A stretch of DNA of 63,212 nucleotides from Marinifilaceae bacterium (GTDB lineage: Bacteria; Bacteroidota; Bacteroidia; Bacteroidales; Marinifilaceae). Of this stretch, positions 1-9,700 are shown piece by piece. The notes beneath the pieces are model-generated. The model had not been told where the DNA came from. It saw nothing but the letters and a program-made list of their open reading frames with translations, and did not search any database. A program made the position numbers and the translations under genes. The stretch lies in assembly GCA_016744515.1 (NCBI GenBank), contig JADGEF010000003.1, positions 18,968 to 82,179 on the forward strand, in the 5' to 3' direction. Numbering within the stretch: position 1 is the stretch's first letter; each line of letters starts with the position of its first letter.

Positions 1-2853
1 GAAGTTGATAATTTAAATGAAACGTTAGTTTTTTCTTTTATTGGATTTTTATCAAAAGAAGTTAAAATTGATAATAACACTAACATATCTGTTGTTTTAT
101 ATGAAGACACAGAAAACTTATCAGAAGTAGTTGTTGTTGGTTATGGTGTTCAGAAAAAAGCGAATTTAACGGGTTCTGTTACTAGTGTAAAACCTGATCA
201 ATTAGTTGCTAAACCATCTACAACCTTATCCGCAGCTCTTCAGGGAACTATGCCCGGTGTATCTGTTGTTCAGGAATCTGGTCAGCCAGGGGCTGATGGA
301 GGAACCATTAGAATTCGTGGTCTTAGTTCATTGGATAATAATGCAAAGGGTCCTTTGGATAATGATGTAAACGGTCCTTTAGTAATTGTTGATGGAATTC
401 CTTCTTCAATTGATGACGTAGATGTAAATGATATAGAGTCGATGTCGGTATTGAAAGATGCGGCTTCTACATCAATTTATGGTACTCGTGGTGGTAATGG
501 TGTAATTTTAATTACTACTAAAAATGGGAAGGGACAAAAGATGCAAGTTTCTCTTAACTCTTATGTAGCTTGGCAATCACCTACTAATTTGCCTGAATTT
601 GTTAGTTCTGCTGATTATGCAAAATATAAGAATATTGCAGCAGTAAATGATGGTAAAGAAAAGCTATTTACTGATGAGCAGATTAAGAAATATGCCGATG
701 GAAGCGATCCTGACAATTACCCTAACACTGATTGGGTTGATTTATTATATCAGGGATCAGGTTTTCAGCAGAGCCATCATGTAGCTTTAAAGGGTGGTGA
801 CGAAATAAATAGCTTTATGCTTTCTGTAAATTATAAAAGTCAGGAAGGTATTATTGATAATACTTCTAACGATAAGTATGGTGTTCGTTTCAATTTGAAT
901 TCAAAGCCTTATGAGCGTTTAGAAACTGGAATTAATTTCTCTTTTAATAGAGCCGATTTCGAAGAACCTTCTAATCCTTATACAGGTGGTTTTTATCAAG
1001 TGATTCGTCAAACTTATAAATTGAATTCAACAATCACTCATAAGTATTCTGATGGTAACTATGGTTACGGTTCTGATGGTAATCCTATTGCTTGGATTGA
1101 TCAAGGTTCTGTTGGTGAGAGAATAAGAACACGCGCTTTAGGTAAATTATATGCTAATCTTAATGTGGCTGATAATCTTTATGTTAGAGGTGAGTTTGCA
1201 ATGAATTATTTTGTGAATGATGAATCTTGTTTTACAAAAGATATACAATATTATGGTTTCGGAACTGGTGATAAGGTAAAATATCAAGGTCCCAATAAGT
1301 TGGAAGATAAATACTATAGACATACAAAATATACCTCGCGTGTAATTGTTAACTATAATAAAACCATTAAAGAAGATCATACAATTGGTTTAATGGCTGG
1401 TATTGAGCGCGAAGATTATAGATTTGATGAGAATGAAATGATGAGAAAGGGTTTCCCAAGTAATGCTTTATTCGAAATTAATGCAGGTCCAGAAACTGGA
1501 CAAACAATGGAAGGATGGGCTAAAGAAACAGCTTTGTTATCTTACTTTGGTCGCATTAATTATTCTTATAAGGATAAATATCTTTTCGAAGCTAATATTC
1601 GTCGAGATGGTTCTTCTAGTTTAGCAGATGGGCATCGTTGGGGTAATTTCCCTTCTTTCTCGGCAGCATGGAGACTTTCTGAAGAAGATTTCATAAAGGA
1701 TACAGATTTCCACAACCTAAAATTAAGAGCTTCATGGGGGCAGTCTGGTAACCCATCGGGTGCTGGAGCATATTCTGCTTACGATAGAATGTTTGTAAAA
1801 GGCGGATATCCTTTGGGAGGAAGTATGGTTGCAGGTATTGGTTATAAAAAAGATGTTGAAGCTGGTAATCCGTTATTATCATGGGAAACCATTACAATGT
1901 GGAACATTGGGGTGGATGCTGGATTATTGGATGGTAAACTAAATATTACTGCAGACTATTTTGACAAACTAACTGAGGATATTATTCTTGAAGTGCCAAT
2001 TTCTCAAACCTTTGGTCTTAAGGCTCCAAAACAAAATAGTGCTTCTGTTAGCAACAAGGGTTTAGAGCTTGCTATTGATTATAATAATAAAATTGGTGAT
2101 TTGTCTTATAATGTTGGTTTAAATATGACATTTATTAATCAACAGGTTGAAAAACTAGATGGTTATGCTACCGAAAGAATAGATGGTTCTAGGATCGATA
2201 GAATTGGTTCAGCAATGAATTCTTATTACGGTTGGAAAGCTATTGGATATTTTGATGATGCAGATGAATTAGCTAATTCTGCAAAGAGAACAGGTAGTGA
2301 AAAACTTGGAGATCTTAGATTCGAAGATATCAATAATGATGGTAAGATTGATGATGACGATAAGGTGATTTTAGGAGATGCCATGCCAGAAATATCTTTT
2401 GGGATGAATCTGGGTCTTAATTATAAGGACTTTGATTTTATGATGGTACTTCAAGGTGCTGCTAATTACGAGATGAATTACCGTAGCGAATCAGCTTCCC
2501 CTTTGTATGGAGGCAATAATATTCAGCAGTACCAAACTGATTTCTGGACACCAGATAATAAGAATGCTGCAAATCCTAGATTATCTGGAGGTGCTACAAA
2601 CTTGTATAACTCTTCATTTTTTGTTCACGATGCTTCTTATTTAAGATTAAAGAATATCCAATTAGGATATTCTTTGCCAAAATCTATTTTGGAGAAGTGG
2701 AATGTTGAAAAAGTGAGATTTTATGTTAGCGGTCAGAATTTGTTGACCATTGCAGATGTACCCGAAGGATTCGATCCTGAAATGCCATCAGGCAATGGAG
2801 CAAAATATCCTCAGGTTAAAGTGTATTCTTTTGGCGTAAATGTTAATTTTTAA
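1..2853 (+). CDS. susC: SusC-family TonB-dependent glycan transporter, 5' truncated
   Basis: Outer-membrane TonB-dependent channel that imports oligosaccharides together with a SusD lipoprotein. The reading frame is open from base 1, so the gene starts outside the window; the first ATG in frame (250) lies in the middle of the plug domain and is not the real start. Visible parts are the end of a carboxypeptidase-regulatory-like domain, the SusC signature SEVVVVGYGVQKK (about bases 125-160), a plug with the motif SIYGTRGGNGVILITTK, and a beta-barrel ending in the aromatic tail VYSFGVNVNF. A SusD gene follows after 14 bases, as in nearly all SusC/D pairs. Whether it carries an N-terminal STN domain cannot be seen. 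Confidence 0.96.
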   Translation, partial: EVDNLNETLVFSFIGFLSKEVKIDNNTNISVVLYEDTENLSEVVVVGYGVQKKANLTGSVTSVKPDQLVAKPSTTLSAALQGTMPGVSVVQESGQPGADGGTIRIRGLSSLDNNAKGPLDNDVNGPLVIVDGIPSSIDDVDVNDIESMSVLKDAASTSIYGTRGGNGVILITTKNGKGQKMQVSLNSYVAWQSPTNLPEFVSSADYAKYKNIAAVNDGKEKLFTDEQIKKYADGSDPDNYPNTDWVDLLYQGSGFQQSHHVALKGGDEINSFMLSVNYKSQEGIIDNTSNDKYGVRFNLNSKPYERLETGINFSFNRADFEEPSNPYTGGFYQVIRQTYKLNSTITHKYSDGNYGYGSDGNPIAWIDQGSVGERIRTRALGKLYANLNVADNLYVRGEFAMNYFVNDESCFTKDIQYYGFGTGDKVKYQGPNKLEDKYYRHTKYTSRVIVNYNKTIKEDHTIGLMAGIEREDYRFDENEMMRKGFPSNALFEINAGPETGQTMEGWAKETALLSYFGRINYSYKDKYLFEANIRRDGSSSLADGHRWGNFPSFSAAWRLSEEDFIKDTDFHNLKLRASWGQSGNPSGAGAYSAYDRMFVKGGYPLGGSMVAGIGYKKDVEAGNPLLSWETITMWNIGVDAGLLDGKLNITADYFDKLTEDIILEVPISQTFGLKAPKQNSASVSNKGLELAIDYNNKIGDLSYNVGLNMTFINQQVEKLDGYATERIDGSRIDRIGSAMNSYYGWKAIGYFDDADELANSAKRTGSEKLGDLRFEDINNDGKIDDDDKVILGDAMPEISFGMNLGLNYKDFDFMMVLQGAANYEMNYRSESASPLYGGNNIQQYQTDFWTPDNKNAANPRLSGGATNLYNSSFFVHDASYLRLKNIQLGYSLPKSILEKWNVEKVRFYVSGQNLLTIADVPEGFDPEMPSGNGAKYPQVKVYSFGVNVNF

Positions 2854-2867
2854 ACAAAAAAATAAAG

Positions 2868-4454
2868 ATGAAAAGAAATATATTATATATCAATTTGATT
2901 TTGCTACTGGGACTTTTCTCTTGTAGCGAAGATATCTTAGATAAAAGTCCTTTAGATACTTTATCGGAGGATACTTTTTGGAAAACAAAAGCTGATGCAA
3001 CAGCGGCATTAAGTGATTGCTATGATCGCTGGGAAAGGTATTGGACTTTATATTGGTTAGACTTTGCTACAGATAATGGTTATTCGCAGTTCCCTTGGGA
3101 TGGTGTTCAGGCTATGGGGAATGGCAGTTTAACTTCTGAATCGACTTTTAGTAGTGATATGCGTAATTTTTACAAGTTCGAGTCTATTCGAAAGTATAAT
3201 AGTTTTCTTACTAATATCGATAAAGTTGATATGGACGAATCGGAGATAAAGCAAATGACTGCTGAAGTTCGTTTTTTAAGAGCTTATGATTATTTTTGGA
3301 AAGTTCAGTTTTACGGAGATGTACCTCTTATTACCAAACCTTTAGCATTAGATGAATTAACGAACGTAAGAGACTCTAAAGAGGATGTCAAAAAGTTTAT
3401 TTTAGATGAATTAGACCTTGCTATTGTAGATTTAAAAGCTAGTTATGGTCCAAATAATGGTCGTGTTAATAAGGCTGCAGCTTTAACTTTAAAATCAAGA
3501 ATACTTCTATATGAGGGTAAGTTTAAAGAGTCGTACGAAACTGCAGAGCTTATTATGGCAATGGGATATTCTTTACATTCTGATTATGATGAGTTGTTTA
3601 CAACTGCTGGAGAAGAGAGTGGTGAAATTATCTTATCAACAATTCATATTGCGGATAAATATGTAAACTATATTCCTGGTTATTGTTATCCTAATAATAT
3701 GGGTGGATGGACATCACTTTGTCCATTGCAAAGCTTAGTTGATGAGTATGAAATGGCTAATGGTCTTACTATTACAGAAGATGATACTTATGATGAAACT
3801 AATCCTTATATCAATAGAGACCCTAGATTAACTGCTACAATTGTTTCTCCTGGGGCCGTAATTGTTGGAACAAGAATCTATAATTCTGTTGATGCTACGA
3901 TTAATGGCAATAAAAATACAGATGCTATAAATACAAATAACAGTACTAAAACTGGGTATACAGTTCGTAAATACATGGATTTTGGTCTAGAAATGGCAGA
4001 TATATGGAACCATGATTGTAATTTTATCGTTTTTCGATATGCTGAAATTTTATTAACTTATGCAGAAGCAAAATTAGAGGCATCTAATGCTGTAGATAAC
4101 TCTATTTACGATGCTATTGATGCTATTAGAACTAGAGCAGGTATGCCACTAGTTGATAGAACTGCTTACTCTACTGTTGATAAATTAAGAGAGTTAATTC
4201 GAAGAGAAAGAAGAGTAGAGTTGGCATATGAAGGTTTAAGATGGTTCGATATAAAACGTTGGGATATTGGTCCAGATGTGTTAACTGGGAATGCTTTAGG
4301 TTGTAAAAAAGGTACTGTGATTGGTGGTGTAAAACTTGATGGTGATAATTATATTGTTGAGCCTAGAAAGTTTAATGTTGCAACTAAGTATTTGTTACCT
4401 ATTCCTCAGCAAGAAGTTATTGCTATTGGAACAGAACAAAATGCTGGATACTAG
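2868..4454 (+). CDS. susD: SusD-family glycan-binding lipoprotein (RagB/SusD)
   Basis: Surface glycan-binding lid of the SusC transporter just upstream. 528 residues; the N-terminus is a lipoprotein signal peptide with the lipobox ending in FSC, followed by SED, an acidic stretch typical of surface-exported Bacteroidota lipoproteins. Family hallmarks include the N-terminal DKSPLDTLSEDTFW, the central AEVRFLRAYDYF, the EILLTYAEAK helix and the C-terminal RRERRVELAYEGLRWFDIKRW followed by LLPIPQQEV. Transcription probably ends at the strong hairpin 40 bases downstream, so susC and susD form their own unit separate from the ECF-controlled block that follows. Confidence 0.96.
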   Translation: MKRNILYINLILLLGLFSCSEDILDKSPLDTLSEDTFWKTKADATAALSDCYDRWERYWTLYWLDFATDNGYSQFPWDGVQAMGNGSLTSESTFSSDMRNFYKFESIRKYNSFLTNIDKVDMDESEIKQMTAEVRFLRAYDYFWKVQFYGDVPLITKPLALDELTNVRDSKEDVKKFILDELDLAIVDLKASYGPNNGRVNKAAALTLKSRILLYEGKFKESYETAELIMAMGYSLHSDYDELFTTAGEESGEIILSTIHIADKYVNYIPGYCYPNNMGGWTSLCPLQSLVDEYEMANGLTITEDDTYDETNPYINRDPRLTATIVSPGAVIVGTRIYNSVDATINGNKNTDAINTNNSTKTGYTVRKYMDFGLEMADIWNHDCNFIVFRYAEILLTYAEAKLEASNAVDNSIYDAIDAIRTRAGMPLVDRTAYSTVDKLRELIRRERRVELAYEGLRWFDIKRWDIGPDVLTGNALGCKKGTVIGGVKLDGDNYIVEPRKFNVATKYLLPIPQQEVIAIGTEQNAGY

Positions 4455-4492
4455 AATTGTATTTGTAATAAAATTATATTTTAATTGATATA

Positions 4493-4544
4493 TCCCCTAA
4501 GATTTGCGGTTTAACGTTCGCATATTTTAGGGGATTCTTTTTTT
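4493..4544 (+). terminator. Rho-independent terminator after susC-susD 1
   Basis: An 8-bp perfect stem (TCCCCTAA at 4493-4500 with TTAGGGGA at 4527-4534) contains a second inner pairing TGCG/CGCA and is followed by a T-rich run at 4535-4544. It separates the first SusC/D pair from the sigma factor gene. Confidence 0.85.
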
Positions 4545-4744
4545 GAGTTCAATCTACTCTTGAAATACCTGAGTTTTTTTTAAGGGGGACACAAAACTAT
4601 GCAACGCTAAGATCATGCATTGTTATGACTCATAGGTTCTCTAATTATTTCTTATGATACAAGACCTTTGTTTAGCCTCCTTTTTTGGATCTTTTAATAA
4701 AAAAAATACCTTTGGAGCAACTCTTAAAGTTTAAATTTAAACTT

Positions 4745-5311
4745 ATGATGCATATTCAGGATTTTCAATATTTCCAGAGTGGAGATAGACAGGCTTTTAA
4801 AAAGATCTTTGATACTTTTTATAAAGCTTTGTTCCTGTTTGCTCAAAAGTATATTAAAGAGATTGATGCAGCTGAAGATTTGGTACAGGAAGTTTTTGTT
4901 AAGTTGTGGGAAAAACGTGAAACGATTGATGATTTGAGCACACTTAAATCCTTTTTATATGTAAGTGTCCGTAATCAGGCATTTAATCATTTGCGCCATA
5001 GTAAGTTGATAGATCAGCATAAAGAAGAGGTAAAATATAAAATATTAGGAGAGTCATTTTTTAAAAATCACTTAATAGAAGAAGAAACCCATCGATTACT
5101 GTTGCAAGCCATTAGTGAGTTGCCTCTACAATCACAAAGAGTTTGCACGATGAGTATGAATGGGGTGAAAAATGCTGTAATTGCTGAAGAACTGAAAATT
5201 TCGATAAGTACAGTTAAATATCATAAGAATCAAATTCTTTCCACTCTGCGCGATCGCTTAAAAGATCACCTTTATCTCCTGCCCTTATTCATTATATTAT
5301 TAGATCTGTAA
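4745..5311 (+). CDS. FecI-like ECF sigma-70 factor
   Basis: Extracytoplasmic-function sigma factor expected to direct RNA polymerase to the PUL promoter when released by the FecR partner. 188 residues from the ATG at 4745; an in-frame TTG at 4685 would add 20 residues of poor homology, so I prefer the ATG. Region 2 is visible as QKYIKEIDAAEDLVQEVFVKLWEKRE... and VRNQAFNHLRHSK, and region 4 as the helix-turn-helix around NAVIAEELKISISTVKYHKNQIL. A fecR gene follows 178 bases downstream and then an STN-containing susC, the standard trans-envelope signalling arrangement in Bacteroidota PULs. Confidence 0.93.
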   Translation: MMHIQDFQYFQSGDRQAFKKIFDTFYKALFLFAQKYIKEIDAAEDLVQEVFVKLWEKRETIDDLSTLKSFLYVSVRNQAFNHLRHSKLIDQHKEEVKYKILGESFFKNHLIEEETHRLLLQAISELPLQSQRVCTMSMNGVKNAVIAEELKISISTVKYHKNQILSTLRDRLKDHLYLLPLFIILLDL

Positions 5312-5489
5312 GCATACAGGTAGGGAACGTTCTGTTTTTTTTAACTTTTAGATTGTTCGTGTAATGCGATGATTTACAGGGGTGTGCTTGTTATTTTTAG
5401 TTGATCGTCAATAAATATATTAGGAAAAAGTTATTTTTAAACTGTCCTCTTTGCTTTTTCAAGTGTATTAGTATTATAAAAGCTATAAA

Positions 5490-6683
5490 ATGAAACACCC
5501 AAAAGAATATTTTAAAATATCAGTTCTGCTTTATAAAAAACAAATGGGATTGATTTCTGATGAGGAAGAAATCCTTTTGAGTGATTGGAAAGAGGAGTCT
5601 GTTGATAATATCGATATATGCAATCGTTTGACTTCTGATTTAAATATTGCCGAAAAACAAAATGATTACCAGAAAATAGATTCTCATATAGCATGGGAAA
5701 AACTTCAGACTAAAATCAAATTTAGATCAGTTAGAGGAAAAAATAAAGTTTTGAATTTGCTAAAATATGCAGCAGTATTGTTATTGCCATTAGCAATTGG
5801 AAGTTTATCTGTGTATCAGGTTATGAATAATAGAGATAATTACTGTGAAACTGTTGTAAATCAGGTTGTACCAGGAACAAGCAAGGCGAGCTTGGTTCTC
5901 TCAAATGGTAAAGTTATTAATTTGGAAGAAAAACGAGATACTTTGATCGAGGGACATTTATTGAATAAAGACAACACATTAACCTACTTGACTGATGCAC
6001 ACGATTTGGCTAAAGCATCTGTCAAATGGGACAAGCTAATTGTACCAGTTGGGGGAGAGTATCATTTGCAATTGGTAGACGGAACCAAGGTTTGGTTAAA
6101 TTCTGATTCTGAATTGAGATATACCAATCAGACTGTAGGAAAACAACGAGTTGTTTACTTGAAAGGAGAGGCCTTTTTTGATGTAAGTAAAGATAAAGAG
6201 CATCCATTTATTGTAAGAACTAAGAATATGGATGTTAAAGTTTATGGAACGGAGTTTAATGTGATGGCATATGACGATGAGGATATTTGTCAAACGACTT
6301 TGTTAGAGGGTAGTGTGAATGTAGATTTGAAAAATGCAAATGAGATGATCCAATCTGCTATGCTTAAACCAGACATGCAGATGGAATATTTAAGAGGAGA
6401 TTTAAAAGGAAAGGTGCGATATGTGAATGCTTCTTTGTATTCAGGATGGAAGGATGGATTATTTCAATTTAATAATGAAAATTTGGGCAGTATTCTTAGG
6501 AAGATATCTCGTTGGTACAATGTGAAATTTTTCACGCAAAATCAATCAATACAAAATATACGCTTTAGTGGAGAGATGGAACGATTTGAAGATTTTGCAA
6601 CAATTTTAAATTTGTTAGAACTCGGTTCGAATGTTCAATTTAAAGTGCAGGGTGATGTTGTAATAGTTAGAAGTAAAAATTAA
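5490..6683 (+). CDS. FecR-family anti-sigma factor
   Basis: Inner-membrane anti-sigma regulator, 397 residues. A cytoplasmic N-terminal segment of about 85 residues is followed by one membrane helix (around residues 87-108, LLKYAAVLLLPLAIGSLSV), then the periplasmic FecR domain with typical motifs such as GGEYHLQLVDGTKVWLNSDSEL and FDVSKDKEHPFIV, and a C-terminal DUF4974 domain (about residues 315-395) containing NENLGSILRKISRWYNV. By family knowledge it holds the upstream sigma factor and is triggered by contact with the STN domain of the downstream SusC when substrate is bound. Located between its sigma factor and that SusC. Confidence 0.95.
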   Translation: MKHPKEYFKISVLLYKKQMGLISDEEEILLSDWKEESVDNIDICNRLTSDLNIAEKQNDYQKIDSHIAWEKLQTKIKFRSVRGKNKVLNLLKYAAVLLLPLAIGSLSVYQVMNNRDNYCETVVNQVVPGTSKASLVLSNGKVINLEEKRDTLIEGHLLNKDNTLTYLTDAHDLAKASVKWDKLIVPVGGEYHLQLVDGTKVWLNSDSELRYTNQTVGKQRVVYLKGEAFFDVSKDKEHPFIVRTKNMDVKVYGTEFNVMAYDDEDICQTTLLEGSVNVDLKNANEMIQSAMLKPDMQMEYLRGDLKGKVRYVNASLYSGWKDGLFQFNNENLGSILRKISRWYNVKFFTQNQSIQNIRFSGEMERFEDFATILNLLELGSNVQFKVQGDVVIVRSKN

Positions 6684-6700
6684 TATATAATTAAAAAGAA

Positions 6701-6755
6701 CCCAGAAAATGCACTAACATTTTCCGGGGAATAAAAGAATACCGATAGGGTATTC
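6701..6755 (+). promoter_or_regulatory. Two tandem hairpins in the fecR-susC gap
   Basis: Hairpin A pairs 6701-6711 with 6718-6728 (11 bp, one A-C mismatch, 6-nt loop). Hairpin B pairs GAATACC at 6737-6743 with GGTATTC at 6749-6755 (7 bp perfect, loop GATAG) and ends one base before the ATG at 6757. Neither is followed by a T-run, so they look like leader structures that could affect translation or mRNA stability of susC rather than a terminator. Function is inferred only. Confidence 0.55.
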
Positions 6756-6756
6756 A

Positions 6757-9700
6757 ATGTTTAATCTAATTCATAACAAATTTATGAAAAAAAAATTGAA
6801 TTGTCATCTCTTTTCTAACCCAAGGAAATGGATAAAAGCTTATTGGCTTATGAGGAATTTTATTATTCTGTTTTTTGTTTTTAATTTGAGTGCTTTTTCT
6901 AATGGTCTTACTCAGCAGGTTGCCTCAGTTAAATATGAAGATGCGTCACTTTTAGACGTGTTTGAAAACCTGAAGGAACAAACTGGTTATGGAATTTTGT
7001 ACAAACAAAATGAAGTGGATTTTGATGTTCGTGTGAACATGACAAAACAGAATGTTAGTGTGCAGGAGGTTTTGAGTGAAGCTTTGGAGGGAACAAACCT
7101 AACCTACAAAGTGCAGAATGAGGTGATTGTAGTTTATAAGGAAGTTAAGAAACTTCACGAAAACGTCGCCCCTCCCGTGCAAGAAAAAAAGAAAATCACA
7201 GGAACTGTTACCGATGATGTGGGAGTTCGTTTGCCTGGAGTTTCTGTTGTTGCAAAAGGAACAGCTATAGGAACAGCCACGGGAATTGACGGTGATTTCA
7301 ATTTAACGGTACCTGCAGAGACAACAGAAATAGTTGTTTCGTTTATTGGAATGATTACTCAGGGAATTGAACTAAATGGGCAGGCAAATTTCGCAATCGT
7401 TTTAAAGAGCGATACCGAAAATTTGGATGAAGTTGTGGCTATTGGGTATGGAGTTCAGAAGAAGTCTGATCTTTCGGGAGCTGTTGCTTCAATTAAACAA
7501 GAAGATGTAAGAAAATATGCAACAGCAAATGTTGGGCAGGCATTGCAAGGAAGAATGGCAGGCGTGGAGGTAACTTCCGCATCAGGGAAACCTGGGGCAG
7601 GGGTTGATATTAAAATTAGAGGAACGGCTACATTGGGAAGTAATAAGCCACTTTATATTGTAGATGGAATTCCAGATGATATAAATAATGTATCACCTAA
7701 TGATATAGAATCCATTGAGGTTTTGAAAGATGGAGCAGCAGCAGCTATTTATGGATCTCGAGCTGCTAATGGTGTTGTTTTAATAACAACAAAAACAGGA
7801 AAGAAAGGGGCTGCAAAAGTACAATTTAATACCTACTATGGTGTAGAGAGTATAAGTAAGAAACTAGATTTGTGTAATGCGGAAGAGCATGTTCGTATTA
7901 TCGATCAAGCCTATAAAGGAGATGGCTTAGATCCTTTTTATGGAGGTGAACCATCTTCCTATGGAACAGGAACCGATTGGGTTGAGGAATTATTTTCTCC
8001 CTCCACAATTCAAAATTATAATTTATCATTTTCAGGTGGAACAGAAGATTTTAAGGGAAGTATGTCTCTTGACTACTTTAATCAGGAGGGGATTGTTTTG
8101 AATACAGGCTTTGAGCGTATTTCTGCAAGGTTAAATGGTGAATATTCTAAAGGAAAGATTAGAATTACTCAAAATCTTGGTATTTATTCCAGTGGTGAAG
8201 AAATGGAAAATGCTTCTGCAGTTTGGCGTGCTTTAGAGATGCCACCAACAATATCAGTCTATGATGAGAATAATGTTGGAGGATATGCTGGTACTTATGG
8301 GAATATGTTTGATATCATGAATCCAATCGCTGCCCAAAACTTGATTAAGAGAGAGAGAACAAAAGATCATATTCAGGCTAATTTCTCCATTAGTTACGAA
8401 TTGCTTACTAACTTGACTGCAAAGCTAAATACAGGTACAACTCTTACGAATATATATGATTATAGTCATTCAAAAGTTTACGTAATGCCAATTTTAAGTA
8501 ACACATTACCTCGTATGAGTGAAACACGAGGTCGGAGTGTTATGTGGTTAACTGAGGGTACTCTGAATTATAATTTTTCAATTAATAAGAGTGCTTTTAA
8601 GATTCTTGCTGGTGTTTCTGCACAGAACAATACCTATCGAAGTACTTATGCAAAAGGAGCGGGTATGCCTAATGATAAAATTGATGTGATTAGTGCTGCT
8701 ACACAGGAGATTGATGCTGGAGGAACAGAATGGAACTATAGATTATCATCTCAATTTGGTCGTTTAAATTATAACTTTGATAATAGGTATCTTGCTTCTT
8801 TTACTGTTAGGCGCGATGGATCATCAAGATTCGGGACTGAGAATAAATGGGGTGTTTTCCCCTCAGCATCGTTAGCATGGCGTATTAGTGAAGAAAAATT
8901 TTTCCCAGAGACAGAATTTCTGAATGATGTGAAGTTTAGAATGAGTTATGGTGTGTTGGGTAATCAGGAAATAGGAAATTATGCATTTTCTTCATCAATA
9001 AATTCATCGCAACATTATGTGTTTGGAGCTTCTCAAGATCTCTTTTTTGGAGCTTCTCAACTTGCCTTTGCCACTCCTGAAATTAAATGGGAAACAAATA
9101 TCTCTAAAAATATTGGATTCGATTTTGTTATGGCTAATAATCAATTAATTGTTAATGTGGATTATTTCATGAATGACTCGAAAGATATCTTGGTTCGAGT
9201 TCCCATTCCTGGATCTAATGGAAGTAATGTTAATCCATATCAGAATATTGGACGAATTAATAATCGAGGGATTGAATTGTCTACAAATTTAAGAAAAGAA
9301 TATGGAGATTTAAAAATCGATTTAGGATTCACCATAGCATCAATTAAAAATGAAGTTAAAAAACTAGGAAAGGATGATCAAGTAATTTGGGCTGGAAAGC
9401 CTTATCATTTGGCAGATAATACTACTTTAACCAAAGTAGGAGAAGAAATTGCCAGTTTCTATCTAATAAAAACTGATGGAATTTTTAAATCACAGCAGGA
9501 AGTAGATAATTATGTTTCTACAAATTCTGAGACAGGTGAGATAAGTTCTATTCAGCCCAATGCTGTTCCTGGAGATATCCGATTTAAAGACGCAAATGGA
9601 GATGGTGTAATTAATGGAGATGATCGTGTTTATTCAGGTTCTGCAATGCCTGATTTTACATATGGATTACATTTAGGTATGCAGTTTAAGTCCTTTGATT

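Noticed and set aside
250-2853. Treating ATG 250 as the start of the first SusC
   Set aside because: The same frame is open to base 1 and encodes the conserved SEVVVVGYGVQKK signature before 250, so the gene is cut by the window, not short.
4590-4640. ECF-type promoter before the first sigma gene (TGCAAC near 4599)
   Set aside because: No CGTC-type -10 core occurs at 16-17 bases, unlike the three candidates at 33955-34148.
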